Source: an uncultured Bacteroidales bacterium (GTDB taxonomy: Bacteria > Bacteroidota > Bacteroidia > Bacteroidales > Bacteroidaceae). Taken from it: DNA of 64,000 nucleotides. Numbering within the stretch: position 1 is the first letter of the stretch; every line of letters starts with the position of its first letter. Both the position numbers and the translations under genes were made by a program. The DNA lies in NCBI GenBank assembly GCA_902779845.1, contig CACZCZ010000001.1, forward strand, positions 115,669 to 179,668, read 5' to 3'. Shown here one piece after another: positions 15,998-23,785 of this stretch. The notes under the pieces were generated by a model. It saw only the letters and a program-made list of their open reading frames with translations. It was not told where the DNA came from and did not search any database.

Positions 15998-17245
15998 TTA
16001 GGCAGCTTTCTTGGGAACGAGAACATAGTAGTTGCCGTTGTGATGATGATGAACAGCGTACCCCTTCTTTCGAAGCATCCCCCCTACCCTCATCTTCATC
16101 GAAGACGAACACTCCACATAAGGATACTGCATCGCGATGAGCTCCACGATCTCACTCATCGAATACTCATGAGCCTCATCCTCGGCCTTAGGCTTCGCGA
16201 AACAAGCATCCACCATCTCGTCGATGTCAACCGTGTTCTGGAAGGGCACATTGTCGATTTGGATCTGTCGTGTCTCTTCAGGTGTGAACCAGTAGCGCAT
16301 CTTCTGCTCACACACCTCCTCGACCAACTGAGCATAAAGCTGGTCATAGTCAATGTCCAGCGTGTTATCGATAAGGGCACCGGGTGTCAGACGGATGCAG
16401 AGGTAACGACGCGAACCTGTGGGGTCGTTCAAGGGATGGAGGTTGTTCGTCGTAGCCAGGAACGACGCATAACGATGACGCACCACCTGTGCACCTTTGA
16501 AGATCGGACGCGCATTCACTGTACTCTTGGAGATGGCCTGCTTCAAGATAGCCTGCTGACCTTTGGTATACTGGTCGAACTCATCCAGCACCACTATCAT
16601 GTTGTTAGACAGCGCCATATCCTTGTCAAATTTGTTGGACAGGTTCACGCGATCCAGAAAGAAATCCTGCAACGCAGGGGGCAACATGCGTCGGCAGAAC
16701 ACCGTTTTGCCACACCCCTGGTCGCCGATGAGCGTGGGCACGCTGTCGTTGCCATGCAGCAGGTCCAACTTCAGCCAGTGGGCCACTGCAGAGCGCAGCC
16801 AGATGGTGCAGCGATAGATGTTCTCGCTGGTGATGCCCGGCAGGCGACTGAACAACTCAGCCACGCGGTTCTGTCCGTCCCAGCGGGGTAGGGTAGTGAG
16901 GTACTCGCACACAGGGTCATAGGCGGGTACTTCTTCAGAATGAATCAGCAGCGTAAGATTCGTCTTCAAACCCTTCACCTTCCCCAACATCGACATCGCC
17001 CTGACGATGATCGAGTTCTCTGCCTCAAAGGTCAGCTGTCGGAATGTTTCATCACTTTCTTCTAGCTTCCGGAACTCCAGTTTTCCAGAGACCACATTGT
17101 TACGGAATTCATAGAACTCGCTTAGGAATTGCTTCACAATCAGCAGCTCATCTGTTTCTTCAGCGCCCGTCTGCTGAGGCGCATCACTCGTGTTCTTCAT
17201 GGTCTGTTCCATGGTCTTTTCAGTTAGTTTTTCTGTTTCTTTCAT
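15998..17245 (-). CDS. VirE-family P-loop NTPase / helicase-like protein
   Basis: A 415-residue protein of the virulence-associated E family, found in Bacteroidetes chromosomes and mobile elements and related to D5/SF3-type primase-helicases. The core has PRWDGQNRVAELFSRLPG, a Walker A GDQGCGKT near residue 178, a Walker B IVVLDEFDQ near 221, and SFLATTNNLHPLNDPTGSRR (sensor and arginine-finger-like). There is no N-terminal VirE_N or primase domain, so this is a helicase core with a small winged-helix-like C-terminus. ATG 17245 was chosen; an open frame upstream runs through the promoter. The neighbouring kilobase of repeats upstream suggests a former replicon or mobile element. Its role here is unknown. 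Confidence 0.8.
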   Translation of the reverse strand: MKETEKLTEKTMEQTMKNTSDAPQQTGAEETDELLIVKQFLSEFYEFRNNVVSGKLEFRKLEESDETFRQLTFEAENSIIVRAMSMLGKVKGLKTNLTLLIHSEEVPAYDPVCEYLTTLPRWDGQNRVAELFSRLPGITSENIYRCTIWLRSAVAHWLKLDLLHGNDSVPTLIGDQGCGKTVFCRRMLPPALQDFFLDRVNLSNKFDKDMALSNNMIVVLDEFDQYTKGQQAILKQAISKSTVNARPIFKGAQVVRHRYASFLATTNNLHPLNDPTGSRRYLCIRLTPGALIDNTLDIDYDQLYAQLVEEVCEQKMRYWFTPEETRQIQIDNVPFQNTVDIDEMVDACFAKPKAEDEAHEYSMSEIVELIAMQYPYVECSSSMKMRVGGMLRKKGYAVHHHHNGNYYVLVPKKAA

Positions 17246-17296
17246 AGTATTATAAGTAATAATAAGGTGATGACTAGCACCATTGCCAATCTGGTG

Positions 17297-17304
17297 CAAA
17301 GGTA
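17297..17304 (-). promoter_or_regulatory. Promoter -7 box for the VirE-like gene
   Basis: Minus-strand TACCTTTG, 51 bases upstream of the chosen start. Confidence 0.7.
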
Positions 17305-17397
17305 CAAATAATTTTTGAATTATGCAATACTTTTTGGGAATAGTCATCACTTTTTTTTCACACAATTCGCATACAATTTTTTTCGAAACCACGAAAA

Positions 17398-17522
17398 AAG
17401 CTTCACCGTTCACACACCTCTCACATCTTTCTGATTTATAATCTTTTAGGATTCAATTTTCAAAACAAAAGCTTCACAAAGCTTCACGCAAGCTTCACAC
17501 GACTTCATACAAGCTTCGGCCA
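17398..17522. repeat. Clustered AAGCTTCAC words
   Basis: AAGCTTCAC or close variants occur at about 17399, 17469, 17479, 17490 and 17511, and the reverse complement GTGAAGCTT occurs three times at 17739-17770. The spacing of about 10-12 bases within the clusters resembles iterons. No ORF with recognisable coding character is present. Confidence 0.6.
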
Positions 17523-17548
17523 CCAAGGTAATCCACACGGAAGACCAT

Positions 17549-17644
17549 GGTCTTATCGCGGAAAGAGCAAGGTCTTATCGCAGAAAGAGCAAGGTCTTAT
17601 CGCAGAAAGAGCAAGGTCTTATCGCAGAAGGAGCAAGGTCTTAT
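17549..17644. repeat. 22-bp tandem repeat, four copies plus partial
   Basis: Four head-to-tail units of GGTCTTATCGCAGAAAGAGC+AA start at 17549, 17571, 17593 and 17615, followed by GGTCTTAT. There are no spacers between units and the period is not a multiple of three, so neither CRISPR nor a protein repeat fits. Confidence 0.9.
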
Positions 17645-17716
17645 GCATTTTCTCACCAGTGAGAAAACCCATCACACCATGCTCTTCACGCGAGTTCCAC
17701 CGGTGGAACTCGCTTA
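17645..17716. repeat. Two perfect short palindromes
   Basis: TTTTCTCACCAGTGAGAAAA is followed about 25 bases later by GCGAGTTCCACCGGTGGAAC, completed by TCGC. The first word recurs at 57560-57577. Both would form strong hairpins. Confidence 0.7.
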
Positions 17717-17734
17717 CACATCACTATCTTCGAT

Positions 17735-17849
17735 GGGTGTGAAGCTTGTGTGAAGCTTGTGTGAAGCTTTGAAACTTTGATTCATCCTCTAACTCGCTGT
17801 ATTTCATCACACTATAAATGATGTGTGAAGGTGAAACCTTTTTTCACAT
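17735..17849. repeat. Dispersed repeat of about 110 bp, copy 1
   Basis: It runs from GGGTGTGAAGCTTGTGTGAA to GGTGAAACCTTTTTTCACAT. A second copy is at 21792-21895, same strand, about 90 percent identical; copy 1 has one additional 12-base AAGCTTGTGTG-type unit. The element has no ORF and ends in a short hairpin (GTGAAACCTTTTTTCAC). Confidence 0.85.
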
Positions 17850-17949
17850 CGATGCTTCCTTGTGGCATGAAGGACGCGTCCTTATCGCTTGAACGACGTG
17901 TCGTGATGGCCGGAGGGACGCGTCGTGTTTAACTGTTACATGCATGAAA

Positions 17950-18100
17950 CTCGTCAGAAGACCGTGGTCTTCCGCCCGTAAGACTGCGGTCCTCCTGTCA
18001 ACACACCGTGGTCCTCCAGTCAACGCACTGCACTGCTCAGCCCGATGCACCGCGGTTCTCTCGCTTTTCCCACTCGTGAGAAAAACTCAGCACCCCAGTC
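17950..18100. other. Palindrome-rich non-coding stretch
   Basis: Short dyads centred on CCGTGGT or CCATGGT words (GAAGACCGTGGTCTTC and neighbours) occur repeatedly, ending with TTTTCCCACTCGTGAGAAAA. No gene is supported on either strand. Confidence 0.45.
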
Positions 18101-18203
18101 TGCCGTCACTAGCTGACAAAACAACACGAAATCAGCGAAAACCCTACACCTCGCGCAAAAATGCCATAACCACCTCTCTATGAATTAATTGCAGCGCGCT
18201 CAT

Positions 18204-18341
18204 CCCTACGCGACCTCGCGCAACCTCGCGCAACCCTACACGCAGCCAGCCCCCTCTACCCATTCACCTTTCGCTCCACCCATCTGTCTTGAGGGTGCGC
18301 GACCTTGCGTTAGGTTGCGCGAGGTTGCGTAGGGTTAAGCG
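18204..18341. repeat. Long imperfect inverted repeat
   Basis: CGCAACCTCGCGCAACC at 18219-18235 is the exact reverse complement of 18313-18329, and similar CGCAACC/GGTTGCG words extend both arms. The intervening 77 bases are C-rich. It could form a large stem or act as paired protein-binding sites. Confidence 0.75.
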
Positions 18342-18442
18342 CACCATAACTATTTGTTTCACAACCATATACAATCATTTTTCGCGAGGTGTAACCTTTT
18401 TGTCTATTTCGTAGAATTTTGGCAATGAGAAACCAGGCTCAG

Positions 18443-18500
18443 CGACACCCAAAACACATGAAATAAGAGGGTAGGGGAGAAAAAACGGCCAATCTTTTGG
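18443..18500. repeat. Direct repeat flanking kinase-like gene, left copy
   Basis: It starts CGACACCCAAAACACATGAA and ends CGGCCAATCTTTTGG. The right copy is at 19216-19274 with about 95 percent identity, only four bases after the stop of the enclosed gene. Confidence 0.9.
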
Positions 18501-18520
18501 CGCGTTCAAGAAACTTTTGC

Positions 18521-18528
18521 TACCTTTG
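18521..18528 (+). promoter_or_regulatory. Promoter -7 box for kinase-like gene
   Basis: TACCTTTG followed by CGGCGTTGA. The block TTCAAGAAA ... TTTGCGGCGTTGA recurs upstream of the C10 protease at 21990-22023. Confidence 0.75.
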
Positions 18529-18573
18529 CGGCGTTGATATTGAAAACGAACTGGTCATTCGATATAATTCTCT

Positions 18574-19212
18574 ATGGATTATGACATATCTCAATCATTT
18601 CCATCAAGAAGCGTCGGAACGCAAGATGCGGAAAATCGCCGTATTGAACGCATCGCACATGAGCTCCGCAGATGCTGTGGCATACATGAAGCGCAATTTG
18701 GAACAGGCAAAGACTCTTTAAGCCTGTCCGATGCTGAGGCTCAGGTTGTAGAAGGCTATGCGAAAGCAAATGGACTGTGGGTACCAATGGAAAAACTCAC
18801 AGACATTGGAACTCCAGGTATGGGCGGCAATGAAAATGAACTATATGTTGCTGATGATCTTGTTTTCAAAGTAAACAATCTCATGAACACAGGCTCCATC
18901 CTTGCATTGCTTGACAAGGCACTGATGCACAATGAGTTGTTCCCAGAAACCTTTTATCGTCTTTATGGTTTTACAGGGTTTGGAGGCAGAAGCGTATATC
19001 CTATCTTGCAACAAGATCTTGTGAAAGAAGCTGAGTCTGCGCCACAGATAGCCATTGACACCTTCATGGCTGCATTGGGCTTTATAAAGGAAGAGCGAAC
19101 AGGTTCTTTTTCAAATAACAAATATCGTGTATGGGATCTCCTTCCACGTAATGTGTTACGTGATAAAGACGGCGACCTCTATGTTGTGGATGCTGAAATA
19201 AAAAGAGTCTGA
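18574..19212 (+). CDS. Kinase-fold protein similar to phage polyvalent-protein kinase domains
   Basis: A 212-residue protein. The second half has the layout of a small kinase-like fold: GNENELYVADDLVFKVNN (nucleotide loop and Lys), ELFPETFYRLYGFTG, ILQQDLV, and then DLLPRNVLRDKDGDLYVVDAE, which fits the catalytic DxxxxN loop and a metal-binding D. This arrangement is that of the putative kinase domains found in phage and mobile-element polyvalent proteins. Those usually sit in very large proteins, whereas this one is free-standing. The first 80 residues are not recognised. Direct repeats of 58 bases flank it, suggesting acquisition as a unit. Target and activity are unknown. Confidence 0.55.
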   Translation: MDYDISQSFPSRSVGTQDAENRRIERIAHELRRCCGIHEAQFGTGKDSLSLSDAEAQVVEGYAKANGLWVPMEKLTDIGTPGMGGNENELYVADDLVFKVNNLMNTGSILALLDKALMHNELFPETFYRLYGFTGFGGRSVYPILQQDLVKEAESAPQIAIDTFMAALGFIKEERTGSFSNNKYRVWDLLPRNVLRDKDGDLYVVDAEIKRV

Positions 19213-19215
19213 AGC

Positions 19216-19274
19216 CGACACCCAAAACACCTGAAATAAGAGGGTAGGGGGAAAAAAAACGGCCAATCTTTTGG
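19216..19274. repeat. Direct repeat flanking kinase-like gene, right copy
   Basis: Second copy of the 18443-18500 repeat. It differs mainly by one A/C change and by the lengths of the G and A runs. It leads into the promoter of the structured RNA. Confidence 0.9.
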
Positions 19275-19294
19275 TGGAAATCAAAACAATTTGC

Positions 19295-19302
19295 TACTTT
19301 TG
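19295..19302 (+). promoter_or_regulatory. Promoter -7 box for structured leader RNA
   Basis: TACTTTTG lies about 370 bases before the next protein start. No better -7 box is seen between here and 19671, so the RNA and the two following genes are probably one transcript. Confidence 0.7.
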
Positions 19303-19307
19303 CGCTG

Positions 19308-19625
19308 TCAATGCTCGAAATCGGGGCTAAAAGGTTATCGATAGAGGGCGGAGACCTATATATGAAAAGGCGTTACTTGACGCTTTGTTCTTGACGTTCT
19401 GGAATCTGGCAGTTCCCTATCGTTTGTCAAAAACAAAGCAACGATGACGCTCATGGGTATGTAATACCAAGTAGTCAACATGGCTTAAGCTTTGCATGAC
19501 TGCCGTTTACATACAGACGTGGGCTTCGGCGTTGCTCGTTTCGACAAACAGGCGATGCCAGAGCCTCAGAACGTGGGACGAGCAATAGTTAGACTCCCAC
19601 GTCTTCTTTGTATATATGCTATCAC
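19308..19625 (+). ncRNA. Long structured RNA (leader or independent ncRNA)
   Basis: No ORF with coding character is present, but several nested helices can be drawn. GCTTTG (19382) pairs with CAAAGC (19434), enclosing TTGAC/GTCAA and GGAA/TTCC. GTATGTAA (19457) pairs with TTACATAC (19507). AGACGTGGG (19515) pairs with CCCACGTCT (19596), enclosing TTGCTCG/CGAGCAA (19532 and 19579). The helices are contiguous and nested, which is unlikely by chance. I do not recognise the family. It could be a cis-acting leader of the DUF2971 operon or a separate RNA gene. Confidence 0.55.
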
Positions 19626-19670
19626 TAAACAATGTCAGCGAAGGGAGTTGCTGATACAACAATTTGGATT

Positions 19671-20372
19671 ATGAAAGATGATACAAAAAACTTAAATACA
19701 TATTTATATCGGTACAAAGACGGAAATGAAAACTTTTTTATTTGTCAATATATGCGCCTCGACTACTTTATAAAGATGCTTGAGAATCAACATTATTATG
19801 CCAAACGTAGGCGCATATTTAATGATGCCCATGAGACCCAGAGGAAACTCCTGCATACTTTCAATTCTGTTGGAAATAAAACAGAAGAAAAGGAACGGGA
19901 GTATGCAAATTCTAACATCGTTAATTGTCCAACAGCTTGTTGGACAAAGAATAGTCAAGAAAGTTACTTCATGTGGAAAAGCTATGCTACGGAAATGGGA
20001 GTTTGCATTAGATCAAATGTTCATGACTTTATTGCATCGTTGAAAATAGACCTTAATGATGATAGTGAGAATAAAATAGTATGCGGTTCGATGGATTATG
20101 GAAATCATTTCTTCTCATTGGAAGAAGAGAAACAGCTATTTGATAAAGATATAGAATTCGCAGATGAGAATGAGTTCCGGTTCTATTTCATGCTTGCATC
20201 TGACACGGATAAAACGACATCTGGATTTTCAATACCTATTAATCCAGAAGTCTTAATTGATGATATACTTCTATCTCCTTTTATTGACAATGATGCGGCA
20301 AGAAGTATTTCCCAGATAATCAAACAAAAATATAACATTAACGTCAAACAATCAAGAATAAAACTACAATAA
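19671..20372 (+). CDS. DUF2971-like protein
   Basis: A 233-residue protein resembling DUF2971 proteins, a family of unknown biochemistry that is often seen in accessory and defence-associated loci. Recognisable features are LYRYKDGNENFF near the N-terminus, YAKRRRIFNDAHE, the CWTKNSQESYFMWKSYA block with a following GVCIRSNV, and EFADENEFRFYF. No signal peptide or membrane segment is seen. ATG 19671 was chosen; an in-frame ATG at 19632 would add 13 residues. Its stop overlaps the next start (TAATG at 20370-20374), so it is coupled to a secreted protease. It is AT-rich compared with the housekeeping genes. Confidence 0.65.
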   Translation: MKDDTKNLNTYLYRYKDGNENFFICQYMRLDYFIKMLENQHYYAKRRRIFNDAHETQRKLLHTFNSVGNKTEEKEREYANSNIVNCPTACWTKNSQESYFMWKSYATEMGVCIRSNVHDFIASLKIDLNDDSENKIVCGSMDYGNHFFSLEEEKQLFDKDIEFADENEFRFYFMLASDTDKTTSGFSIPINPEVLIDDILLSPFIDNDAARSISQIIKQKYNINVKQSRIKLQ

Positions 20373-21625
20373 TGAAAAAAGCCATTTTCTTTTTTTACTT
20401 GTTTGTCGCAATGGCAACAGTCGTTTTCGGACAGGATCTAAAAACGATAGAAAAACATTTTAAAGAGAATATAGAAAATCTTGATCCTATAGAAGGTATA
20501 TACCATGTGAAATTACAGAGCAGGCATGAGTGGGAACAGAGATTTAGTCATTTTTCATGGTCTCAACCGACACAATATACTTGGGAAGTTCGAACAAGTT
20601 CGGATAATTATGAATACACATGTGCGATTATAAGATATGATCAATCTGTATTTGAAGTCTTGTACATTGATGACAAAAAATCTGGTAAGGAGGATACGGG
20701 AGCACCAAATTATGAAAAGATAACAGTTACAAAGCTTGGAGAATCTGCGGGGTACCGATTTGAAATGGATTATATTCATTCTAGGGGTTACACTAACGAT
20801 AAAGATTTTGTTGTCCGTAATATCCAATTAGAGTCATTATTTACTTTTAGTTTAAATGTAAGTATACATCGTAACAAACATTATTATACAGATATCTATG
20901 GAGCTTGTAATCTTAATCAGGTCTTCATCTTTAACAAGGAGTTCCCAACGATTTCTATGTATGAGGAAATGCTGTCACAACAAGAGGAGGCTGCTAAACC
21001 AAAAGATTGGTCCGGAACAGGGTTTGCAATAGGGAATGGCTATATAGTAACCAACAATCATGTTGTTGATGAGGCTAATACAATCCAAATAAAGGGAATC
21101 CGTGGTGATATGAACACAGGGTATCCTGTTGAGGTTGTTGCAACTGACAAAGTGAATGACATCGCCGTGTTGAAGATTAAAGATTCTCTGGCTAAAGGTT
21201 TCGGCGTAATTCCTTATAACATCAGTCCGAAAATGGCTGATGTAGGTGAGGATGTGTTTGTGCTTGGGTACCCATTAACTCAGGCCTTGGGCAATGAGAT
21301 AAAATTGACCAATGGTATCATCAGCTCTCGCACGGGTTATCAAGGTGATGTGGCCAACTATCAGATGTCTGCTCCTGTACAACCTGGCAATAGCGGAGGT
21401 CCTATGTTTGATAGCAAGGGCAATGTGATTGGAATTGTTGTTGCTGGTGTTTCAGGCACTGAGAATGTTGGTTATGCGATCAAGATTGCATATCTCAAAC
21501 TTTTAATAGAAAGCGCAGGCCTGAATATTAAGTTCCCTGCAAACAATACCATATCTACGCTGCCTTTGTCTGAAAAGGTTAAGCGAGTGAAAAACCATGT
21601 GTTCTATATTGAATGCAGTAGATAA
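20372..21625 (+). CDS. Secreted trypsin-like serine protease (S1C/HtrA-like, no PDZ)
   Basis: A 417-residue protein with a signal peptide (MKKAIFFFYLFVAMATVVFG) and an unrecognised N-terminal domain of about 190 residues rich in aromatic residues. A trypsin-fold domain follows, with the catalytic triad in TNNHVVDE (His near residue 228), NDIAVLK (Asp near 263) and PGNSGGPMF (Ser near 340). No PDZ domain follows, unlike DegP/DegQ. The start overlaps the DUF2971 stop. The protein would act in the periplasm or outside the cell, whereas its partner appears cytoplasmic, which makes the coupling unusual. A strong terminator follows. Confidence 0.85.
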   Translation: MKKAIFFFYLFVAMATVVFGQDLKTIEKHFKENIENLDPIEGIYHVKLQSRHEWEQRFSHFSWSQPTQYTWEVRTSSDNYEYTCAIIRYDQSVFEVLYIDDKKSGKEDTGAPNYEKITVTKLGESAGYRFEMDYIHSRGYTNDKDFVVRNIQLESLFTFSLNVSIHRNKHYYTDIYGACNLNQVFIFNKEFPTISMYEEMLSQQEEAAKPKDWSGTGFAIGNGYIVTNNHVVDEANTIQIKGIRGDMNTGYPVEVVATDKVNDIAVLKIKDSLAKGFGVIPYNISPKMADVGEDVFVLGYPLTQALGNEIKLTNGIISSRTGYQGDVANYQMSAPVQPGNSGGPMFDSKGNVIGIVVAGVSGTENVGYAIKIAYLKLLIESAGLNIKFPANNTISTLPLSEKVKRVKNHVFYIECSR

Positions 21626-21652
21626 AACAATAATTGGAAGTATAGAACCATT

Positions 21653-21692
21653 AACAGATTGGGGCATCGTGGGGATGCCCCAATCTGTTTTT
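21653..21692 (+). terminator. Perfect 16-bp hairpin terminator
   Basis: AACAGATTGGGGCATC (21653-21668) pairs exactly with 21674-21689, with a 5-base loop and a TTTTT tail. It ends the DUF2971/protease transcript. Confidence 0.93.
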
Positions 21693-21791
21693 AGGGCCTT
21701 CGGGAGCGCTCGGCCCAACTGGACGCTTCACACTTGGAGAACCCGAAGGAACAGTAATGGAAGGAGGGGAGAGAACCCGAAGGAAAGGGAA

Positions 21792-21895
21792 GGGTGTGAA
21801 GCTTGTGTGAAGCTTTGAAACATTGGTTCACACTCTAACTCGCTGTATTTCATCACACTAGAAATGATGTGTGAAGGTGAAACCTTTTTTCACAT
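21792..21895. repeat. Dispersed repeat of about 110 bp, copy 2
   Basis: Same element as 17735-17849, one repeat unit shorter. The rest of the gap 21693-22006 contains G-rich CCCGAAGGAA words (similar ones at 23.4 and 23.9 kb) and no gene. Confidence 0.85.
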
Positions 21896-22006
21896 TTCTT
21901 GAAAAATAATAGAAAGAAATAGAATACATGCGCAGCTGGTCTTCTGCCAAATGAATGTTTGCAGCACAAAAACAGCAAATTATTTGGCAGCTTCAAGAAA
22001 GTTTCA

Positions 22007-22014
22007 TACTTTTG
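22007..22014 (+). promoter_or_regulatory. Promoter -7 box for C10 protease
   Basis: TACTTTTG with CGGCGTTGA behind it. The upstream block resembles that of the kinase-like gene at 18.5 kb. Confidence 0.75.
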
Positions 22015-22029
22015 CGGCGTTGACGTGTT

Positions 22030-23415
22030 ATGAAAAAGCTCTTTGTCATACTTGGAATTTTCTGTACATGTAGTGCGTTGTCACAAGAGTCCTTCACTTT
22101 TCCGAAAGATGTGAAGCCATTGATTGCGACGCGATGGGGACAGTGGTATCCGTTCAACGCGTTAGCACCTGCTGTGGAACATGATGGTATGAAGGTAAGG
22201 CCTGCAGCAGGTTGCGGCGCTGTGGCTATGGCACAGATCGTCAACTTCCATAAGTATCCCTGCTACAGTCCTGATGGTGAGTATGAATACAAATGGGATT
22301 TGATGTACCATCGTGCGAGCAATGATTTGCGTAATGACCAGATTGTGTCTGTGGCTAAATTGATCAGCGACTGTGGCGTGTCAGCCTTCACGAAATACGG
22401 TAAGGAAGAGAGTGGTTCTTCGTTGAGAAAACTTATGAACGGGCTGAAGCGTCTCTATGGATATTCAGACTACATAGGTATCTACAACCGCAACAGATAC
22501 ACGACCGCCAAGGGCGACAGCATCTTTCGGATGATGCTGTTCAAGGAGTTGGAAGCCGGACGCCCAGTGCTATACCGGGGTTATAAGAAAGGCGAAAACG
22601 ACGGACATCTGTTTATTATTGACGGCTGCAAAAAAGATAAGGTTCACGTGAATTTCGGTTGGGCAGGCAAGGATGACGACTACTACCGGCTCGATGACCT
22701 CAATGGCTACGCAGACCAACATTGGATGCTGGTTGGTGTGGCAGATTCCACGTTTGTACCCGCCATCACAGCCATACATCTTGACCATGCAGGCACACTC
22801 AAAGACTCTCTCACAACGCAACAACAGTCTGAAATACAACATATTCAACTGAGTGGCGCTGTCAATGGAGATGATCTTAGAATCCTGGCCAATATGAGCC
22901 GCACGGGGGTTCTCAGCAGCGTGAATCTGCGAGATGCTGATATAGAGACAATTCCGGATTCAGCATTCTTCTCACGCACTTTACTTACATATTTCATTCT
23001 GCCTTCCCGCTGCATACGCATCGGGAAAAATGCCTTCGAAGGGTGCATCAATCTGAATCGTGTTGTCTTTCCAGAAGGCTTGAAATATATTTGTTCAAAT
23101 GCCTTCAGAAACTGCGTCAGCCTCATCAGCCCGCAGTTGCCCGATTCTTTGGAAACGATCGGGCAATGTGCCTTTTATCAATGCGACGGCGTTTTCCATT
23201 TTGTCATCCCAAAGCATGTGTGGAAAATTGAGAATAGTGCCTTCTCCAATTGTCAGAATCTACTGTCTGTCAGTCTTCCTGCCAGCCTTCGTTTGTCAAG
23301 TAGCCAACTTGTTCGGAAATGTCCGAAACTCAAGCGATATACCATAGATCCCAACAACAAAGTCTTTGTGATTGAGGGCACTGAACTCAAGCTGAAGAAC
23401 GATCAGAAGAAATAG
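22030..23415 (+). CDS. C10 family (streptopain-like) cysteine protease with BspA-type LRR
   Basis: A 461-residue secreted protein. After a signal peptide (MKKLFVILGIFCTCSALSQ) a C10 peptidase domain begins almost at once (IATRWGQWYPFNALAP), with the active-site Cys in AAGCGAVAMAQI near residue 62 and the His in DGHLFIIDGC near residue 193, followed by VNFGWAG. Residues about 270-445 form leucine-rich repeats of the BspA type (LRR_5; words such as IGKNAFEGCINLNRVVFPEG). The usual long N-terminal propeptide is missing. C10 enzymes of Bacteroides degrade host proteins, and BspA repeats bind host matrix, so a host-directed protease is a reasonable inference. Confidence 0.82.
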   Translation: MKKLFVILGIFCTCSALSQESFTFPKDVKPLIATRWGQWYPFNALAPAVEHDGMKVRPAAGCGAVAMAQIVNFHKYPCYSPDGEYEYKWDLMYHRASNDLRNDQIVSVAKLISDCGVSAFTKYGKEESGSSLRKLMNGLKRLYGYSDYIGIYNRNRYTTAKGDSIFRMMLFKELEAGRPVLYRGYKKGENDGHLFIIDGCKKDKVHVNFGWAGKDDDYYRLDDLNGYADQHWMLVGVADSTFVPAITAIHLDHAGTLKDSLTTQQQSEIQHIQLSGAVNGDDLRILANMSRTGVLSSVNLRDADIETIPDSAFFSRTLLTYFILPSRCIRIGKNAFEGCINLNRVVFPEGLKYICSNAFRNCVSLISPQLPDSLETIGQCAFYQCDGVFHFVIPKHVWKIENSAFSNCQNLLSVSLPASLRLSSSQLVRKCPKLKRYTIDPNNKVFVIEGTELKLKNDQKK

Positions 23416-23445
23416 GGCCTCGGGGGTGCTCGACTCAAAGGGAGC

Positions 23446-23670
23446 GGATTGAAGATGTAATCGGAAAAATAATGTGTACCTTTGCATACGTACGAGACTA
23501 CAACTGATTTGAAAATGGAAACCAATAGCATACATGCCTGGTGGCTGGCAGCACGCCCGAAGACGCTGACGGGGGCGGCAGCACCTGTGATGGCGCAACC
23601 GCCGCCAACATCTTCCTCTATGCCTTGTTGCAATCCCTGTCTCTCCTTCTGCAATCCTAACCCTTCTCTT
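23446..23670 (+). pseudogene. menA remnant with internal deletion
   Basis: Bases 23446-23593 match 25499-25646 almost perfectly (promoter, leader and the first 26 codons of menA). Bases 23598-23670 match the menA 3' end at 26435-26507 with about 85 percent identity, including the stop. About 785 bases between are missing and the join shifts the frame, so no MenA can be made. The -7 box TACCTTTG (23477-23484) is intact. Confidence 0.9.
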
Positions 23671-23746
23671 TGTTCACTTCAATCCTTCTCGTGCAGATCA
23701 CCTTACACGCATAGGCGCCACTTTCTAATCAACCCTATTCATCTTT

Positions 23747-23785
23747 ATACTCCCATTGCCGAGCATTCAGCAATGGGAGTATTGG
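23747..23785 (+). terminator. 13-bp hairpin after the menA remnant
   Basis: ATACTCCCATTGC (23747) pairs with GCAATGGGAGTAT (ending 23782), with a 10-base loop. A related hairpin with a similar loop in opposite orientation is at 28421-28457. Confidence 0.65.

Noticed and set aside
17549-17644. CRISPR array
   Set aside because: The 22-bp repeats are contiguous with no spacers, and no cas gene is present in the window.
18497-18721. 74-codon ORF before the kinase-like gene
   Set aside because: Its start lies upstream of the -7 box and it overlaps the longer kinase-like gene in another frame.
22628-22652. Third parS site (GTTCACGTGAAT)
   Set aside because: It lacks the central spacing and symmetry of the two uvrC sites.
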